A DNA stretch of 7,838 nucleotides. Origin: Flavobacteriales bacterium. GTDB taxonomy: Bacteria > Bacteroidota > Bacteroidia > Flavobacteriales_D > Crocinitomicaceae. The notes under the pieces are model-generated. The model did no database searches, had not been told where the DNA came from, and saw only the letters and a program-made list of their open reading frames with translations. Shown in pieces: positions 5,815 to 7,838 of the stretch. A program made the translations under genes and the position numbers. The stretch spans positions 1-7,838 of the forward strand of contig JABJEE010000252.1 in assembly GCA_018665005.1 (NCBI GenBank), read 5' to 3'. Positions within the stretch are counted from its first letter, which is position 1, and every line of letters starts with the position of its first letter.

Positions 5815-5859
5815 TGCCAAATACCAAACATTGTATTTTTGCTTACTTTTGAATTGGCA
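5815..5859. repeat. TGCCAA/TTGGCA inverted repeat in the divergent interval
   Basis: TGCCAA (5815-5820) and TTGGCA (5854-5859) are a 6-bp inverted repeat 33 bp apart that brackets the two candidate -7 boxes of the downstream thioredoxin gene. The arms are short, so this may be chance. It is noted because these GC-containing hexamers stand out in an AT-rich interval. Confidence 0.25.
5834..5851 (+). promoter_or_regulatory. Candidate promoter -7 boxes for the TlpA-like/DUF6029 operon
   Basis: Two full matches to TAnnTTTG lie 10 bases apart: TATTTTTG (5834-5841) and TACTTTTG (5844-5851). Neither has a TTG at the usual 17-20 base distance upstream; the nearest candidates are too close or too far. 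Transcription would begin 35-45 bases before the ATG at 5894. Which box is used, if either, is undecided. Confidence 0.4.
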
Positions 5860-5893
5860 TTCTATTTGCTAAGTATCAAATAAATATTAAAAT

Positions 5894-6400
5894 ATGAAAT
5901 TATCCATTGTCACATTATTTTGCTTCCTAGTTGGGTTTTCTTTTTGTCAAGAAGAAGCTGAGAAGAACATGAAAAAACTACCTTCTGTTGTTCTTAAAGA
6001 CCTCAAAGGCAAATCTGTTAACACCTCAGAAATGGGCTTTGAAGGACCCGTAGTTATTAGTTTTTGGGCTACTTGGTGTTCTCCATGTAAAAAAGAGCTG
6101 AACACAATTCATGATTTGTATCCCGATTGGCAGGATGAAACAGGTGTTACCTTAGTTGCCGTGTCTATTGATGATGAAAAAACCAAAGCGCGTGTTTCTC
6201 TTTATGCAAATGCAAAGGCTTGGGATTATGAAATCCTTTTAGACCCAAATGGTGACTTTAAACGTGCCATGGGTGTAAATAATGTACCTCATACATTTCT
6301 AATTGATAGTAAGGGAAATATTGTATATTCACACAACAATTATGCGCCAGGTGATGAAGATGAGCTTTATGAGCACATACTTGAGCTAGGCTCCAAATGA
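5894..6400 (+). CDS. TlpA-like exported thioredoxin-fold disulfide oxidoreductase
   Basis: A 168-residue exported redox protein of the TlpA/ResA (AhpC/TSA-like) group. Residues 1-18 form a signal peptide ending FSFC before QEE; the sequence before this Cys (FSF) is a poor lipobox, so cleavage by signal peptidase I looks more likely than a lipoprotein anchor. The thioredoxin domain covers about 28-165, with VVISFWATWCSPCKKEL carrying the active-site pair Cys62-Ser-Pro-Cys65 and NNVPHTFLID carrying the cis-proline Pro132. The length is typical of a single-domain TlpA protein. Such proteins reduce or reshuffle disulfides of envelope proteins such as cytochromes; the real partner is unknown. The stop codon is 7 bp before the start of the DUF6029 gene, so the two are surely co-transcribed and the DUF6029 protein or its partners may be the client. 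The start is followed by a proper signal peptide and preceded by A-rich sequence. Confidence 0.94.
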   Translation: MKLSIVTLFCFLVGFSFCQEEAEKNMKKLPSVVLKDLKGKSVNTSEMGFEGPVVISFWATWCSPCKKELNTIHDLYPDWQDETGVTLVAVSIDDEKTKARVSLYANAKAWDYEILLDPNGDFKRAMGVNNVPHTFLIDSKGNIVYSHNNYAPGDEDELYEHILELGSK

Positions 6401-6407
6401 TTTTTGC

Positions 6408-7838
6408 ATGAAAATAAAGTTATTTCTTTTAGCTCCCTTCGTTTTGGGGGCTTCTTTTTTGTTTGCACAAGGTACGATAAGTGGGAACGCAGAAAGCACC
6501 TTTCAATACCTGAATGAAGATTCAATTATCGGGGCGAATCAACCTCCTTCAAAGGGGTTAATCAACTCATACATGAACGTCTTTTACACCAATGGAAACT
6601 TCAAGGCGGGGATGAGACTCGAGTCATATCTGCCCAGAATTCAAGGATATCCAAACAGGTTTGACGGAACAGGTTTAGGAATGCGTTATGTTGGATATGC
6701 AAATGATTTTGTAGATGTTACTTTGGGTTCGTTTTATGAACAATTTGGTTCAGGCCTCTCTTTAAGAGCATATGAAGACAGAGCTTTGGGTTATGACAAC
6801 TTACTCGATGGTGCTCGAATCATTGTAAAACCGAGAAAAGGAATTGTATTAAAAGGAGTTTACGGATATCAAAGGTTATCCTTTCAAGAAGGACGCATTG
6901 TACATGGTGCAGGAATTGTTCGGGGAACGGACGCAGAATTTCACTTGAATGAGATTTTTAAAAAAATGGAAACTTCTTCTCTTGATTTAACACTCGGAGC
7001 GTCTTTTGTCAGTAAATATCAAAAAGATGATAACTCAACACTTGTTCTACCTGAAAATGTAGGCTCCTATGGCGGAAGAATCAAAATGCTTTACAAGAAT
7101 ATTTATTTTGACGGAGAGTACATCCAAAAAGAACAAGACCCCAGTAATGACAATGGTAACATATACAATTATGGACATGCCAGCGTATTTAACTTAAGTT
7201 ATACTCAAAAAGGATTAGGTATATTAATTTCCGGAAAATCAGTTGATAATATGAGCTATCGTTCAGACCGAACGAAAGACTTACAGGATGTATTTATCAA
7301 TTACCTTCCTGCATTGAATAAAACACATACTTATAATCTTGTGGCTACTCTTTACCCGTATGCCACACAACCCGTCGGAGAAGTTGCTTTTCAAGCAGAT
7401 GTGATGTACACCTTTCTTCGAAAAACCAAATTAGGTGGAAAATATGGGACATCTCTAGGTTTTAATTATTCTACAACTTATGAGCCTAAGCGAAACTACA
7501 ATGCAAACTACCCATCGGATTCAACTGGAATTGCCTACAAATCAACTCCTTTTGTGATGAGTGATAGCCTGTATTGGCAAGATATTAATTTTAATATTTC
7601 TAAAAAATTCAACAAAAAATTCTCAGCAATTTTAAGTTATTACAACATTCAAATCAATAACGATGTAGCAAAAATATCCAATGATGCACAAGGTATTATT
7701 AATGCCCATATAGGTGTAATTGAAATGCTCTTTAAATTAAAACCAAAACATTCCATTCGAACGGAAATTCAAGGACTATTCGTTCAAAACAAGGGGGGAG
7801 TGATTAATGATAAGGGGAATTGGTTTACAGCACTTATT
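6408..7838 (+). CDS. DUF6029-family envelope protein, 3' end missing
   Basis: The frame starts at ATG 6408 and stays open for all 477 codons to the right edge, so the gene is cut by the window. Residues 1-20 are a signal peptide (MKIKLFLLAPFVLGASFLFA, then QG). The mature part is rich in alternating aromatic and polar strands, as in an outer-membrane beta-barrel or beta-rich surface protein. Conserved-looking blocks are MNVFYTNGNFKAGMRLESY (56-74), GYPNRFDGTGLGMRY (80-94), TLGSFYEQFGSGL (105-117) and YEDRALGYDNLLDGAR (122-137); I recognise these as the Bacteroidota family DUF6029. The biochemical role of the family is not known to me. No cysteine is seen in the visible part, so it is not an obvious direct substrate of the thioredoxin encoded 7 bp upstream. 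No Shine-Dalgarno motif precedes the start, and translation probably depends on coupling to the upstream gene. The family call rests on memory of motifs and on the neighbour. Confidence 0.85.
   Translation, partial: MKIKLFLLAPFVLGASFLFAQGTISGNAESTFQYLNEDSIIGANQPPSKGLINSYMNVFYTNGNFKAGMRLESYLPRIQGYPNRFDGTGLGMRYVGYANDFVDVTLGSFYEQFGSGLSLRAYEDRALGYDNLLDGARIIVKPRKGIVLKGVYGYQRLSFQEGRIVHGAGIVRGTDAEFHLNEIFKKMETSSLDLTLGASFVSKYQKDDNSTLVLPENVGSYGGRIKMLYKNIYFDGEYIQKEQDPSNDNGNIYNYGHASVFNLSYTQKGLGILISGKSVDNMSYRSDRTKDLQDVFINYLPALNKTHTYNLVATLYPYATQPVGEVAFQADVMYTFLRKTKLGGKYGTSLGFNYSTTYEPKRNYNANYPSDSTGIAYKSTPFVMSDSLYWQDINFNISKKFNKKFSAILSYYNIQINNDVAKISNDAQGIINAHIGVIEMLFKLKPKHSIRTEIQGLFVQNKGGVINDKGNWFTALI

Noticed and set aside
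5876..5911. TlpA-like protein as a lipoprotein anchored at Cys18
   Set aside because: The residues before the Cys (FSF) do not fit the usual lipobox, which wants Gly, Ala or Ser at -1; ordinary signal peptidase cleavage near this point fits better.
1..7838. CRISPR arrays, insertion sequences, tRNA genes, riboswitches
   Set aside because: No regularly spaced repeats, transposase motifs, terminal repeats or cloverleaf-like sequences were seen by eye on either strand, and all intergenic gaps are 136 bp or less.

Overview
The window looks like chromosomal DNA of a low-GC, probably marine member of the Bacteroidota (Flavobacteriia-like). Four things point there: a type IX secretion (T9SS) C-terminal sorting domain, a DUF6029-type envelope protein that is essentially restricted to this phylum, promoters of the TTG-N17..19-TAnnTTTG type, and start codons preceded by A-rich sequence instead of Shine-Dalgarno motifs. 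The proteorhodopsin has Met at the spectral tuning site, as is usual in marine flavobacteria. Genus or species cannot be read from the sequence alone.

Layout. (1) 1-454: the C-terminal end of dnaK, closed by a strong terminator. (2) 486-2261: a light-energy cassette of two divergent genes, blh (retinal-forming beta-carotene cleavage enzyme, minus strand) and a DTE-type proton-pumping proteorhodopsin (plus strand), separated by a 108-bp control region. That region holds a good Bacteroidota promoter for the rhodopsin, a weaker one for blh, and an inverted repeat overlapping each promoter. (3) 2313-4968: a minus-strand operon, rnr (RNase R) then a gamma-carbonic-anhydrase-like gene one base downstream. 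(4) 5026-5757: a small secreted T9SS cargo protein of unknown function on the minus strand, with a textbook promoter that leaves almost no leader. (5) 5894-7838: a plus-strand pair, a TlpA-like thioredoxin and the start of a DUF6029 protein that runs off the right edge.

How the parts work together. Blh would cleave beta-carotene into two retinals. Retinal binds Lys235 of the rhodopsin, which then pumps protons in light. The carotenoid synthesis genes are not in the window. The cassette is bounded on both sides by convergent gene ends with hairpin terminators and sits between ordinary housekeeping genes, so it reads as a self-contained module. No CRISPR array, insertion sequence, tRNA or rRNA was seen, and no intergenic stretch exceeds 136 bp. 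I do not see a clearly new multi-gene system. The points most worth checking are the paired inverted repeats at the blh/rhodopsin promoters, the long GC-rich B-C loop of the rhodopsin, the uncharacterised T9SS cargo domain, and the TlpA-DUF6029 pair.
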